The notes under the pieces: model-generated | What the model saw: only the letters and a program-made list of their open reading frames with translations | Told to the model about the DNA's origin: nothing | Database searches by the model: none | In this document: piece by piece, positions 1-6,509 of the stretch | How the letters are laid out: each line of letters starts with the position of its first letter | How positions within the stretch are numbered: the stretch's first letter is position 1 | Program-made: the position numbers and the translations under genes | Assembly (NCBI GenBank): GCA_023439505.1 | Contig: JAEXNR010000062.1 | Span: 186,001-250,000, forward strand | Direction of reading: 5' to 3' | Source of the DNA: Bacillota bacterium | GTDB taxonomy: Bacteria; Bacillota; Clostridia; Lachnospirales; Lachnospiraceae | Length of the DNA: 64,000 nt

Positions 1-600
1 ATCTCCTTTTTAGATAGAAAAACCAGAGAAGGTGGCTGGGTTCGTTCCACAGGGATGGAGCTCGGCGGTAAAATAATGGGTATTATGGGGTTGGGCGCAA
101 TCGGAAAAAATGTTGCAGCATATGCGCAGGGCTTTGGAATGAAAGTTATGGCATATGACCCTTATATAAATGAAGCATATGCACAGAATAATCATATTGA
201 GATTGCTGATTTTGATACGTTGGTAAAGGAGGCGGATGTCATTAGCCTGCATTTGCCGTTGACACCACAGACAAAGCATTTGATAAGCCGTGAAGTTATG
301 TCACGAATGAAGAAAACAACAATTATCATTAACACATCCAGAGGAGGAATCATTGATGAAGAAGCAGCTTATGATTTCCTAAAGAACGGGAGCATCGGAG
401 GGCTCGGTCTGGATGCATTTGAAATAGAACCACCTGTCAATTCTATGTTATTTGAATTGGAGAATGTGGTGGTGACACCTCACACAGGAGCACATACAAA
501 AGAAGCTACGGATAATATGGCAAACAGTGCGGTACAGAATCTTATCGACGTGCTTTCCGGGAAACAGTGCAACTGTATTATTCCATTGCTTACATCCTAA
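1..600 (+). CDS. D-2-hydroxyacid dehydrogenase, 5'-truncated by the window edge
   Basis: The reading frame is open from base 1, so the N-terminal substrate-binding part lies upstream of the window; about 199 residues remain. What is visible is the NAD-binding Rossmann domain of the D-isomer-specific 2-hydroxyacid dehydrogenase family (the SerA/glyoxylate reductase group). It has the dinucleotide motif GLGAIG, the catalytic arginine in NTSRGG, the acidic residue in DAFEIEPP and the catalytic histidine in TPHTGAHT. Such enzymes reversibly reduce 2-oxoacids or oxidise D-2-hydroxyacids with NAD(H). It is followed at 140 bp by a sugar-lactonase-like gene and probably belongs to the same catabolic operon. 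The substrate cannot be told; 3-phosphoglycerate, glycerate or a sugar-derived hydroxyacid are all possible. Confidence 0.85.
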   Translation: MSFLDRKTREGGWVRSTGMELGGKIMGIMGLGAIGKNVAAYAQGFGMKVMAYDPYINEAYAQNNHIEIADFDTLVKEADVISLHLPLTPQTKHLISREVMSRMKKTTIIINTSRGGIIDEEAAYDFLKNGSIGGLGLDAFEIEPPVNSMLFELENVVVTPHTGAHTKEATDNMANSAVQNLIDVLSGKQCNCIIPLLTS

Positions 601-609
601 TTAATTCGT

Positions 610-655
610 CATGTCCGGATTGGGTTTGCAAAAACCTGATCCCCCCCTGGACATG
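610..655. other. nested inverted repeat between dehydrogenase and lactonase genes
   Basis: CATGTCC (610-616) pairs with GGACATG (649-655). Inside it, GGATTGGGTTT (617-627) can pair imperfectly with AACCTGATCC (633-642). There is no downstream T-run on either strand, so it is not a canonical intrinsic terminator. It may be an mRNA processing or stability element inside an operon, or a protein-binding palindrome. Confidence 0.35.
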
Positions 656-740
656 AATATTGTGAGAAAAATTGTACCTGACAAATTGCCGTAAAGTAAG
701 AGACTGAGAAAAACCGAGAATGGAGAACAAGGTGGTGAAT

Positions 741-1733
741 ATGATGAAGAAGACAATCAGAACAGTAAGAGGCGATATCACGTCTGATATTTTGGACTAT
801 TGTCAATGTCATGAACATTTATTTATTTCCAAGGGACTTTCCTATGAGAAAGTTCATTCTTTGTGGATGGAGGATCTTGAAAAGACGACGAAGGAACTGT
901 CCATGTATTTTGACCGGGGCGGGAGAGCTGTTGTTGATGCCCAGCCTGTGGGATGTGGGCGTATGGCAAAGGAATTGCTTTTGGCATCAGAATTGTCAGG
1001 GGTCCACATTGTGGCATCAACAGGATTTCATAAGCTGGACTTCTATCCTGAACATCATTTTATCTATCAGTTGGATCAGGAGGAGCTCCGGCAATTATTT
1101 GTCAGCGAATTGACAAACGGAATGTTCGTGGACCATAATAATGGTCCACAGCTCCCGAAGGAGAGAGGGAGCGCCAGGGCGGGAATGATCAAAGCTGCCT
1201 CAGACGGAAGAGATATCAGAAATACTGAGGGAAATCTTCCTGTTTATAAAAAGCTGTTTACAGCGGCGGGAAATGCCGCCAAAGAGACGGGTGCACCGGT
1301 AATGACGCATCTTGAGATGGGAAAGGGAGCCGATAGCCAGCTTGAGGTTCTCACTTCCTGCGGACTGTCTCCGGGGCAGATTATCATGAGTCATTTGGAT
1401 AGAGTAATCGATCAGGGTTCGCTGGAATATCAATTGCATACGGCAAAGAGCGGTGTGTTTCTGCAGTTTGATACCATCGGAAGATTAAAATATCATAGTG
1501 ATGAAACTGAGGCAAAATTCATTGCCCTGCTTTGCGAGAAGGGATATCAGGACAGAATACTGCTTGGACTTGACACCACCAATGAACGAATGAAATATTA
1601 TGGGGGCGACATTGGACTTGACTATATTCTTGATAGTTTCCGTTATCTGTTAAGGCAATATGGAATTGGGGATGATTTATTTTATCAATTTACTGTGACA
1701 AATCCGATGCAAGCAATTGCATGGACTAAATAA
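741..1733 (+). CDS. phosphotriesterase-family lactonase/hydrolase
   Basis: This is a TIM-barrel metal-dependent hydrolase of the phosphotriesterase-related family (COG1735). Metal-ligand signatures are the HEH motif (His24/His26), the bridging lysine in AGMIKAAS, histidines in VMTHLEMG and IIMSHLDR, and the aspartate in LLGLDTT. Family members include sugar lactonases and phosphofuranose lactonases, so hydrolysis of a sugar (phosphate) lactone is the likeliest reaction. The ATG at 741 is preferred over the in-frame ATG at 720 because AAGGTGG lies 5-10 bp before it. The neighbours are a hydroxyacid dehydrogenase, a shikimate dehydrogenase-like oxidoreductase, a phosphosugar isomerase and a KDPG-type aldolase, which fits an oxidative sugar pathway. 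The exact substrate is unknown. Confidence 0.8.
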   Translation: MMKKTIRTVRGDITSDILDYCQCHEHLFISKGLSYEKVHSLWMEDLEKTTKELSMYFDRGGRAVVDAQPVGCGRMAKELLLASELSGVHIVASTGFHKLDFYPEHHFIYQLDQEELRQLFVSELTNGMFVDHNNGPQLPKERGSARAGMIKAASDGRDIRNTEGNLPVYKKLFTAAGNAAKETGAPVMTHLEMGKGADSQLEVLTSCGLSPGQIIMSHLDRVIDQGSLEYQLHTAKSGVFLQFDTIGRLKYHSDETEAKFIALLCEKGYQDRILLGLDTTNERMKYYGGDIGLDYILDSFRYLLRQYGIGDDLFYQFTVTNPMQAIAWTK

Positions 1734-1752
1734 ATATATAAGGAGTGAAAAT

Positions 1753-2700
1753 ATGAGATTACCGGAACCGGCAACTGAAAAAACGCTATATTTTATTGGA
1801 GTAACAACTGGTCAGTCTTCTATTATGCAAGTATATCCCAGATGGGCTAAGGAAGCATTGGGACTTGCGGATACCGTAATTAAAGGAATAGATCTTGAAA
1901 TTCATGCACCCGCACAGGATTATCGTGACGTGGTAGAGTTTATTAAGAATGATCCGCTTTCCATGGGTGCATTGGTGACAACGCATAAAATTGATTTATA
2001 TAATGCGGCGAAGGATATGTTTGAATATCTGGATCCATATGCTGCAATGTTTGGAGAATTATCTTCCATTTCCAAGAAGGAGGGACGACTGGAAGGATAT
2101 GCGAAGGATCCGATTTCCAGTGGGAAGACCTTGGATTCCTTTGTTCCGGACAATTATTGGGCAAATCATAAAGGGGAATTATTTATTATGGGTGCAGGTG
2201 GAAGTGCCATCGCAATCTGTTCTCATTTGTTAAAACCATCCAATGGTGAAAATATACCGGCTAAGGTGATCATTGGAAACCGATCCAAACCAAGACTTGA
2301 CGAAATTGAGCGTTTGATTCAGGAAATCAATCCGGATGTTCCTGCAGAGTTTCATTTAACTCCTGAGATGGAAGATAATGATAATGTGCTGGCGCAAGTC
2401 AAAGCGCATTCCCTGGTTGTTAATGCAACCGGATTGGGTAAAGACAGACCCGGTTCCCCTCTTTCTGATGCTTGTATCTACCCAAAAGATTGCTTGGTTT
2501 GGGAATTGAATTACCGTGGTGATTTAACATTTATGAAGCAGGCTGTTGCACAGTCCGAAGATAAGAATTTATTTATTGAGGATGGATGGACCTATTTCAT
2601 TCACGGCTGGACACAGGTAATTGCAGAAGTATTCCATATCGATATCACCGGTGATGTTTTTGATGCCTGTGAGAAAATAGCAAGAGAAATGAGAAAGTAG
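1753..2700 (+). CDS. shikimate dehydrogenase-like oxidoreductase
   Basis: The 315-residue protein has the two-domain layout of shikimate/quinate dehydrogenases. The N-terminal part carries VTTHKID, with the catalytic lysine, and YAKDPISSG, which matches the NTDGxG aspartate site. The C-terminal NAD(P)-binding domain has GAGGSA and the cofactor-selecting GNRS. The lysine-aspartate pair is kept, but the surrounding shikimate-binding motifs differ, and the gene sits in a sugar-acid operon. The physiological substrate is therefore probably another hydroxylated acid or sugar derivative (inference). The chosen ATG follows AAGGAGTG with 8 bp spacing; a longer reading from 1717 would overlap the lactonase gene. 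It should not be annotated as aroE without biochemical support. Confidence 0.75.
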   Translation: MRLPEPATEKTLYFIGVTTGQSSIMQVYPRWAKEALGLADTVIKGIDLEIHAPAQDYRDVVEFIKNDPLSMGALVTTHKIDLYNAAKDMFEYLDPYAAMFGELSSISKKEGRLEGYAKDPISSGKTLDSFVPDNYWANHKGELFIMGAGGSAIAICSHLLKPSNGENIPAKVIIGNRSKPRLDEIERLIQEINPDVPAEFHLTPEMEDNDNVLAQVKAHSLVVNATGLGKDRPGSPLSDACIYPKDCLVWELNYRGDLTFMKQAVAQSEDKNLFIEDGWTYFIHGWTQVIAEVFHIDITGDVFDACEKIAREMRK

Positions 2701-2756
2701 AACTGTGTTTGAACTGTAATAAAACTATAGAAAAGTGGGAGAGAGGCGAGGAAACG

Positions 2757-3350
2757 ATGCATAGTATGAGCGAAAATATACCGGTTCATCCGTTTACCAT
2801 GGAGTTTGACCTGGCAACAGGATTCTCTAAAGATACGGAAACAACAAAAAGAAAGTTATCTGATATGAAAGGGATGTTTGCAGATGATGCTGCATTTGCT
2901 AAGGTATTGGAAACTGAGGATCCTTATGTTTACGAATTTTATGAATTGAAATTACCGAATCTGGCCAGTGACTTATTGTTTGGCACTTCCATTACCTATC
3001 CTGGAAAGGTGGGTAATGAGTATTTCATGACAAAGGGGCATTTTCATGAAGTGCTTGAAACAGCGGAAGTATATTATACATTAAGCGGTGAGGGGTTTAT
3101 GCTTCTTGAAACACCGGAGGGAGAGTGGAAGGCAGAACCTTTGAGCAAAGGCAAAGCACTCTATGTTCCGCCCAGATGGGCTCACAGAAGTGTTAATACG
3201 GGAAAGGATCCATTGGTTACATTTTTTACATTCAGAGCGGACGCCGGACATGATTATGGTACCATCGAACAGAAGGGATACCGCAGATTGATCGTGGAAG
3301 ACGGAGATGGAAAACCTGAGATTGTGGAAAACCCGAAATGGGGTAAATAG
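2757..3350 (+). CDS. cupin-type phosphoglucose isomerase
   Basis: A 197-residue single-cupin protein matching the archaeal-type glucose-6-phosphate isomerase family (Pfam GPI). The metal site is recognisable as GHFHEVLETAE followed about 45 residues later by PPRWAHRS, giving two histidines and a glutamate in motif 1 and a histidine in motif 2. The family interconverts aldose and ketose 6-phosphates, classically glucose-6-P and fructose-6-P. The start was set at the ATG after GAGAGGCGAGG rather than at an in-frame ATG at 2709. It lies between an oxidoreductase and a KDPG-type aldolase, so here it may act on a less common hexose phosphate. Bacterial occurrences of this family usually sit in catabolic operons. 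Confidence 0.85.
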   Translation: MHSMSENIPVHPFTMEFDLATGFSKDTETTKRKLSDMKGMFADDAAFAKVLETEDPYVYEFYELKLPNLASDLLFGTSITYPGKVGNEYFMTKGHFHEVLETAEVYYTLSGEGFMLLETPEGEWKAEPLSKGKALYVPPRWAHRSVNTGKDPLVTFFTFRADAGHDYGTIEQKGYRRLIVEDGDGKPEIVENPKWGK

Positions 3351-3362
3351 GAGGAATTTGTT

Positions 3363-4172
3363 ATGCAAAGTGTTATGGAGAGAATTACAGATACCGGTCT
3401 GGTTCCGGTGGTTGTCATTGATGATGCGGGAAAAGCGGTGGATACGGCGAAAGCTTTGCTTGCCGGCGGTGTGGATGTGATGGAGATTACCATGCGTACA
3501 GCGGCAGGACTTGATGCGATGAAAGCCGTATCAGAGGCGTGCCCGGATATGCTGGTCGGCGCAGGTACGGTTCTTACGATGGAACAATGTAAGAAGGCTG
3601 TTGATAATGGTGCAAAATTCATTGTTTCCCCCGGATATGATCCGGAAATTGTAGAATATTGCATCAGTAACGGCATTGATATCTGTCCGGGATGTGTGAC
3701 TCCGACTGAAATCACAGAAGCCATGAAAAAGGGGCTGAAGGTATTGAAGTTCTTCCCTGCTAATATTTATGGCGGACTGAAAGCAATTAAGGCTTTGGCG
3801 GGACCCTTTGGCGGCCTAAAATTCATCCCCACCGGTGGGGTGGATTTGAGCAATCTTGCTGAGTTTGTCAACCCTGTTATTTTTGCAATCGGCGGAGGCT
3901 GGCTCTGTTCAAGGGAAGATATCAATCAGAGAGAATTTTCTGCCATTACGGAGGCCTGTGCAAAATCCGTGGATGTGTTGCTGGGATTCAAAGATTTAGA
4001 AGGCAATTCGGTTACATTACATGATGTAATCACCAAAGGCGGGGAGGTCTCAACCTTGAGTATTTCCAGGGCGACATCACAGCTTGCCAGAAGAGGGTTT
4101 GTACTGACGGAGGAAGGAACTGTGAAAAAGTTTGTAAAAGATAAGATTGTTGTCAGTGTTTTTGGGAAATAA
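3363..4172 (+). CDS. KDPG/KHG-type aldolase with a short VOC-like C-terminal extension
   Basis: Residues 1-210 are a class I KDPG/4-hydroxy-2-oxoglutarate aldolase. Glu41 and Arg45 lie in MEITMRT, VGAGTV follows, the Schiff-base lysine is Lys129 in LKFFPA, and the phosphate loop is FIPTGGV. It cleaves 2-keto-3-deoxy-(phospho)sugar acids to pyruvate and an aldehyde such as glyceraldehyde-3-phosphate. The enzyme is normally about 210 residues; this one has 269. The extra 60 residues (from LLGFKDLEGNSV) resemble the C-terminal half of the glyoxalase/VOC domain that some clostridial KDPG aldolases carry, as if that domain had been cut short. It is the last gene of the operon, 12 bp after the isomerase, with an AGGAGG-type site before ATG. 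Confidence 0.88.
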   Translation: MQSVMERITDTGLVPVVVIDDAGKAVDTAKALLAGGVDVMEITMRTAAGLDAMKAVSEACPDMLVGAGTVLTMEQCKKAVDNGAKFIVSPGYDPEIVEYCISNGIDICPGCVTPTEITEAMKKGLKVLKFFPANIYGGLKAIKALAGPFGGLKFIPTGGVDLSNLAEFVNPVIFAIGGGWLCSREDINQREFSAITEACAKSVDVLLGFKDLEGNSVTLHDVITKGGEVSTLSISRATSQLARRGFVLTEEGTVKKFVKDKIVVSVFGK

Positions 4173-4203
4173 TTATTACATCACAAGGTGAAGGAATCAT
4201 TAA

Positions 4204-4304
4204 GGGGATGTTGTAAAATATGGGAGATATCATGAGTTCACATTGTTGTCAGTGCTGCTAAGGAAATGATACGTATTCCGTGTTTTTCAATATCCCCGTT
4301 TTTT
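4204..4304 (+). terminator. candidate long-loop terminator of the aldolase operon
   Basis: GGGGATGTTG (4204-4213) pairs along ten positions, one of them G-U, with CAATATCCCC (4288-4297), which is followed by GTTTTTTA. The loop of about 74 bases is unusually long. It contains a second weak hairpin (GGAAAT...ATTCC) and a tiny Cys-rich reading frame. A U-run after a GC-rich stem supports termination on the + strand. Confidence 0.5.
4232..4261 (+). CDS. possible micro-ORF, peptide MSSHCCQCC
   Basis: A nine-codon frame encodes MSSHCCQCC and is preceded by GGGAG five bases before the ATG; an upstream in-frame ATG at 4220 would give MGDIMSSHCCQCC. Four of nine residues are cysteine in a CCxCC pattern. 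It lies entirely inside the loop of the candidate terminator after the KDPG aldolase gene. It could be a metal- or redox-sensing leader-type peptide, or chance. Nothing beyond the ribosome-binding-site spacing and the composition supports translation. Confidence 0.2.
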   Translation: MSSHCCQCC

Positions 4305-4356
4305 ATTTATTGCCAACCAATGAAACGGCCGGAAGATTCTTGATGTGACATTATTG

Positions 4357-4387
4357 TGAAAAAAGGTATTTCCCAAGGGAAATACCT
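4357..4387 (-). terminator. terminator of the 3-epimerase gene
   Basis: AGGTATTTCCC (4364-4374) and GGGAAATACCT (4377-4387) form a perfect 11-bp stem with a two-base loop. On the - strand the stem is followed by a run of six T residues. It sits 15 bases beyond the stop of the - strand epimerase gene. Confidence 0.85.
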
Positions 4388-4401
4388 GAATTGCAGGGAG
4401 A

Positions 4402-5271
4402 TCAGCCGTTAAACTGCTTTTTGACAAACTGAAGGGATTCTTTGATATCGGCATCTAACTTAGCATCGTCAGCATGATCGGATAAATCCCGAAAAACTTT
4501 AATGTCGGAGCCCACAATCCCGCCGGTACGTACAAAGGGTTCCATGACAACACAGCCGTTATAGCTGATATCACGGAGGGCCTGACCAATCTCAGACCAG
4601 GGCATATGTCCTTTGCCCGGAACCTTACGGTTGCATTCTCCGATGTGGAAGTGACCAAGATAGTCGCCGGTTTTCCGGATTGCATCACCCAGATGATCTT
4701 CTTCTATATTCATATGAAAACTGTCCAGCATAACCTTGACATTGGGTTTGTTTATCGTTTTTATGTAGGAAAGTGCTTCGTCTGCGTCATTGATTAAGAA
4801 CTGTTCGAATCTGTTCAGTACTTCGATCAGAAGCGTAATATCATATTGCAGCGCGTAGTCTGCTAATTCTTTGACACTTTTGATGCTTTGCGACAGAACA
4901 GCAGGTTTGTCAATGGGCTTGGTATAATCCACAGGCCAATAAGAATAGACTGTTCCGCCAATGGCATGTATATCAGCCTTGGCCAAGGCATCCAGAATTT
5001 TTTTCATGAAGGAGATTCCGTTTTGACGTACGTTCTCATCTGTGGAGGATACATCATATTCCGGCGGAAGACCAATTCCGGAAGTCAGCGTGATATGGTA
5101 TTTTTTTGCTTCCTCCTTTAAAGCAGTTAACTCCTCGTCAGACATAGTTACTATGCCTGCTGCACCCACTTCGAGGACGTCAAAACCAAGATCGGCTACT
5201 TTTTTTACGTACTTTGTGTAACTTACATCCCATTTTTGTTCCCAATAAGCAAAATATGTTCCAAATTTCAT
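4402..5271 (-). CDS. D-allulose (psicose)/D-tagatose 3-epimerase family protein
   Basis: A 289-residue TIM-barrel ketose 3-epimerase. The N-terminal YFAYWEQKW is typical of D-psicose 3-epimerases. The four metal and catalytic ligands fall at Glu150 (LLIEVLNRFE), Asp183 (MLDSFHMN), His209 (GHFHIGECN) and Glu244 (VVMEPFVR), the same numbering known for clostridial D-psicose 3-epimerase. The enzyme inverts C3 of free ketohexoses, for example fructose/allulose or tagatose/sorbose. The start follows AGGAGG with seven bases spacing; an upstream in-frame ATG at 5292 would put the ribosome site inside the gene. It is divergent from the GntR regulator and probably under its control. Together with the kinases downstream it suggests use of rare ketoses. 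Confidence 0.9.
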   Translation of the reverse strand: MKFGTYFAYWEQKWDVSYTKYVKKVADLGFDVLEVGAAGIVTMSDEELTALKEEAKKYHITLTSGIGLPPEYDVSSTDENVRQNGISFMKKILDALAKADIHAIGGTVYSYWPVDYTKPIDKPAVLSQSIKSVKELADYALQYDITLLIEVLNRFEQFLINDADEALSYIKTINKPNVKVMLDSFHMNIEEDHLGDAIRKTGDYLGHFHIGECNRKVPGKGHMPWSEIGQALRDISYNGCVVMEPFVRTGGIVGSDIKVFRDLSDHADDAKLDADIKESLQFVKKQFNG

Positions 5272-5465
5272 AAAAAAACCTCCTAATTTCATGTAATTTG
5301 TTTGAAAAAAACTACCTTTATAGTAACAGATTATAGAATCAGAATCAATGGTATAATAACGGATGTTGCATTTTTTTTCTTTAAAATCCTATAAAATCCT
5401 GAAAGCAGCGCATTTTATAGTGTGCCGGAGCAGCGATGGTACATTGAAAAAAGAAGATCAAATTA

Positions 5466-5494
5466 TTGAAAATTTATACGTACTATGTTATAAT
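5466..5494 (+). promoter_or_regulatory. sigma-A promoter of the GntR regulator
   Basis: TTGAAA (5466-5471), a 17-bp spacer and TATAAT (5489-5494) lie 48 bp before the regulator start. The spacer contains ATACGTA, a short palindrome that could take part in autoregulation. Confidence 0.7.
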
Positions 5495-5542
5495 GTAGCA
5501 ATAATAGATTAACTTAATAATAAAGGTTATGGGGGGTAAAAT

Positions 5543-6325
5543 ATGTTAGAAAAAGGGAGCTTGAATAAATCAGTGCCAATTCCTTTGTATTTTCAATTGA
5601 AGGAATTGATTATGAATGAAATCAGAAATGGAAGTTATAAAAGTGACGACTTGATTCCCACAGAGAAAGAATTAAGCGATATGTTTGAAATCAGCAGGAC
5701 AACAGTGAGACAGGCAATTACGGAGATGGTTCAGGAAGGCTGGCTGTATCGTGTAAAGAGCAAGGGTACTTTTGTGTCAAAACCAAAGATTAATCAGAGT
5801 TTTGTACAGGCACTGGGTTCCTTTAATGATCAGATTGTACGGTCGGGCAGAACACCGAACACCATACTGCTGGAGTTTAAGGTGATGACACCTCCGGAGC
5901 ATGTGGCTAATGTATTAAAGCTGCAGCCAAAAGATAAGGTGGTGTTTATCCATCGTAAACGTAGTGCGGATAATGAACCAATTGTTATGGTGAAAACCTA
6001 TTTGCCTTATGATAAGTGCAGCTTCCTTATGGAGCATGACCTTCAGAAGGAATCTCTGTATCCGATTCTGGCTACGCGGGAAGAGACAAGAATTTATAAG
6101 ATCAAGCGCTTGATCGAGGCTGTAGATGCAACAGCCTATGAAATAAAGAATTTAAACGTTAAAAGGGGAAAAGCCATTCAGCAATTCATATCTACCGGTT
6201 TTAATATGTTTGACGAACCCATCGAATATTCTCTCGCAAGATATCGGGGAGACAGAAATATATTTGAGGTGGTACTGGCTTCCAGCGGAGAGACTTTTAA
6301 CAAAAGCTCTATTAAAATAAATTGA
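5543..6325 (+). CDS. GntR-family regulator (HutC/UTRA subfamily)
   Basis: The N-terminal winged helix-turn-helix (about residues 8-75) contains the family signature IPTEKELSDMFEISRTTVRQ. The C-terminal UTRA domain (about residues 95-240) starts near FVQALGSFNDQIV and includes the conserved arginine-rich strand VVFIHRKRSADNEP. This subfamily binds sugar phosphates or related metabolites and usually represses adjacent catabolic genes. The gene is divergent to the 3-epimerase and precedes the FGGY kinase/aldolase/dehydrogenase genes, so it is the likely local repressor of both. The ATG follows a strong GGGGGG-rich ribosome site. The effector cannot be read from the sequence. Confidence 0.9.
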   Translation: MLEKGSLNKSVPIPLYFQLKELIMNEIRNGSYKSDDLIPTEKELSDMFEISRTTVRQAITEMVQEGWLYRVKSKGTFVSKPKINQSFVQALGSFNDQIVRSGRTPNTILLEFKVMTPPEHVANVLKLQPKDKVVFIHRKRSADNEPIVMVKTYLPYDKCSFLMEHDLQKESLYPILATREETRIYKIKRLIEAVDATAYEIKNLNVKRGKAIQQFISTGFNMFDEPIEYSLARYRGDRNIFEVVLASSGETFNKSSIKIN

Positions 6326-6376
6326 TTGTTATTTGGAGTTTGAAATAATATCAGGTAATTGTAAGTCATATCTATT

Positions 6377-6463
6377 TGTATATACACAGGGAATATAGTT
6401 TCGATATCAAAACGTTAGATAGATAGGAATTATTTTAACTGTGTATATAATTTACGATATTCC
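6377..6463 (+). promoter_or_regulatory. probable operator/promoter region ahead of the FGGY kinase
   Basis: The palindrome TGTATATACA (6377-6386) has the general form of HutC-type GntR operators. TATACACAG (6381-6389) recurs inverted as CTGTGTATA (6439-6447), and GGAATAT (6390-6396) recurs inverted as ATATTCC (6457-6463). The second repeat contains a TATAAT (6445-6450) that could be a -10 box. The arrangement suggests cooperative repressor binding across the kinase promoter; the start site is not certain. Confidence 0.5.
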
Positions 6464-6509
6464 TTTGTAGTTACCTTATAACATTACATAATTGTAAGGA
6501 GGTATCATT

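Noticed and set aside
610..655. Intrinsic terminator after the hydroxyacid dehydrogenase
   Set aside because: The stem is good but no T-run follows on either strand, so I list it only as an inverted repeat.
1753..2700. Annotation as aroE (shikimate dehydrogenase)
   Set aside because: Substrate-binding motifs differ and the gene sits in a sugar-acid operon, so a generic call is safer.
3254..3724. A 156-codon antisense frame over the isomerase and aldolase
   Set aside because: Ser/Thr-rich shadow translation opposite two well-supported genes.
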